A DNA stretch of 30,650 nt, from assembly GCA_964388495.1 (NCBI GenBank), contig CAYMAT010000012.1:1-30650 (forward strand). The letters are read 5' to 3'. Position 1 is the first letter of the stretch. Every line of letters starts with the position of its first letter. Under the pieces are notes generated by a model. The model worked only from the letters and a program-made list of their open reading frames with translations. It had not been told where the DNA came from and ran no database searches. Origin of the DNA: CAYMAT01 sp964388495. GTDB taxonomy: Bacteria; Patescibacteriota; Gracilibacteria; Peribacterales; Peribacteraceae. Positions 30,349-30,650 of this stretch are shown in pieces. A program made the position numbers and the translations under genes.

Positions 30349-30650
30349 TTACGGGGAATGATGCTCCGCGGTGAGCTGATAGAACGAAACAGATCCCCCT
30401 TCATCCGCCGCAGCGGAATCATCGTGCAGGTAATTGCCCGCTTTAAAGTACAGCTTCTGCGATTTCCAGCTGGCATCAATCACGCTGCGATAGCGCTCGC
30501 TGCCGTTCACGGAAATGACCAGCTCCGACGCAGGGGTGACCGTGACGGCATAGCTCACTTTCTTCCCCATGCCAAACCACAGAAAGCGTTTCAGCACATG
30601 GCGCTCCGTTTTCTTGTCCGTAGGCGTGGGGCGCGTGAGGGCCACAAAAC
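30349..30650 (-). CDS. C-terminal end of an alginate-lyase-like (PL7-type) domain protein (cut by window edge)
   Basis: Only the last 100 or so residues are inside the window. The pattern VSYAVTVTPASELVISVNGS followed by QKLYFKAGNYLHDDS and GGSVSFYQLTAEH matches the end of the alginate lyase 2/PL7 jelly-roll, where KAGxY and a final SFYxLxxxH motif are conserved and line the substrate groove. The start is not present, so signal peptide and other domains are unknown. It converges on the PKD gene with one base between the stop codons. Whether it is an active lyase or a glycan-binding relative cannot be decided here. Confidence 0.6.
   Translation of the reverse strand, partial: FVALTRPTPTDKKTERHVLKRFLWFGMGKKVSYAVTVTPASELVISVNGSERYRSVIDASWKSQKLYFKAGNYLHDDSAAADEGGSVSFYQLTAEHHSP

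Noticed and set aside
1..30650. Alternative genetic code (TGA as glycine, as in Gracilibacteria/Absconditabacteria).
   Set aside because: Conserved proteins end at TGA codons at their expected lengths (for example der and rpoD-neighbour genes, and the TGATG junctions), and no conserved protein has an internal TGA.
1..30650. CRISPR array, tRNA or rRNA genes, integrase or transposase.
   Set aside because: No regular direct repeats with spacers, no tRNA-like cloverleaf in the short gaps, and no mobile-element enzyme motifs were found.

Overview
The window reads as a bacterial chromosome segment with the standard genetic code. TGA is used as a stop, for example in the TGATG junctions at 15907-15911 and 28066-28070. 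Almost no gene start has a Shine-Dalgarno sequence. At least ten genes instead have a -10 box placed so that transcription should begin at or within about four bases of the start codon. This translation style, together with a VirD4/HerA-like membrane ATPase, a VirB2/TrbC-like small membrane protein, S-layer homology proteins and several orphan coiled-coil proteins, suggests a member of the Candidate Phyla Radiation (Patescibacteria), perhaps near Peregrinibacteria/Peribacteria. The lineage is an inference from gene content.

Left part (1-15 kb): a truncated UvrD-type helicase; the primary sigma factor rpoD, with an unusual zinc-ribbon tail; a divergently transcribed S-layer-homology surface protein with duplicated cysteine-rich modules; the primase dnaG; an RsmB/RsmF-type rRNA m5C methyltransferase; a three-gene operon of small unknown proteins; leuS; a RimI-like acetyltransferase fused to a coiled coil; der; and a LOG/SLOG-family protein.

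Middle part (14.9-23.6 kb): a minus-strand metal-homeostasis operon, fur-ZIP-yibE/F-mltG, with a Fur-type 7-1-7 operator over its promoter. Upstream of it lie ybaB, a frameshifted small gene, two coiled-coil orphans and the 889-residue VirD4/HerA-like ATPase. A divergent orphan gene follows.

Right part (23.6-30.6 kb): two secreted cell-wall proteins (an SLH-RlpA fusion and a 3D-domain protein with three peptidoglycan-binding repeats), a PNPOx-like flavoprotein, an M24 aminopeptidase, and a two-gene operon of a VirB2-like protein and a PKD-domain membrane protein with a long Pro/Ala-rich tail. The window closes with the end of an alginate-lyase-like (PL7) domain.

The most unusual features are structural. 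A family of imperfect palindromes built from short degenerate units lies between genes and, in frame, inside two genes (rsmF-like and leuS). The 3' end of leuS is duplicated around a REP-like element. Promoter geometry points to widespread leaderless transcription. The surface and secretion genes (SLH protein, RlpA, 3D protein, MltG, VirB2-like/PKD pair, VirD4-like ATPase) may serve one cell-envelope apparatus, but only the VirB2-like/PKD pair is physically linked. No rRNA, tRNA, CRISPR array, transposase or phage gene was seen.
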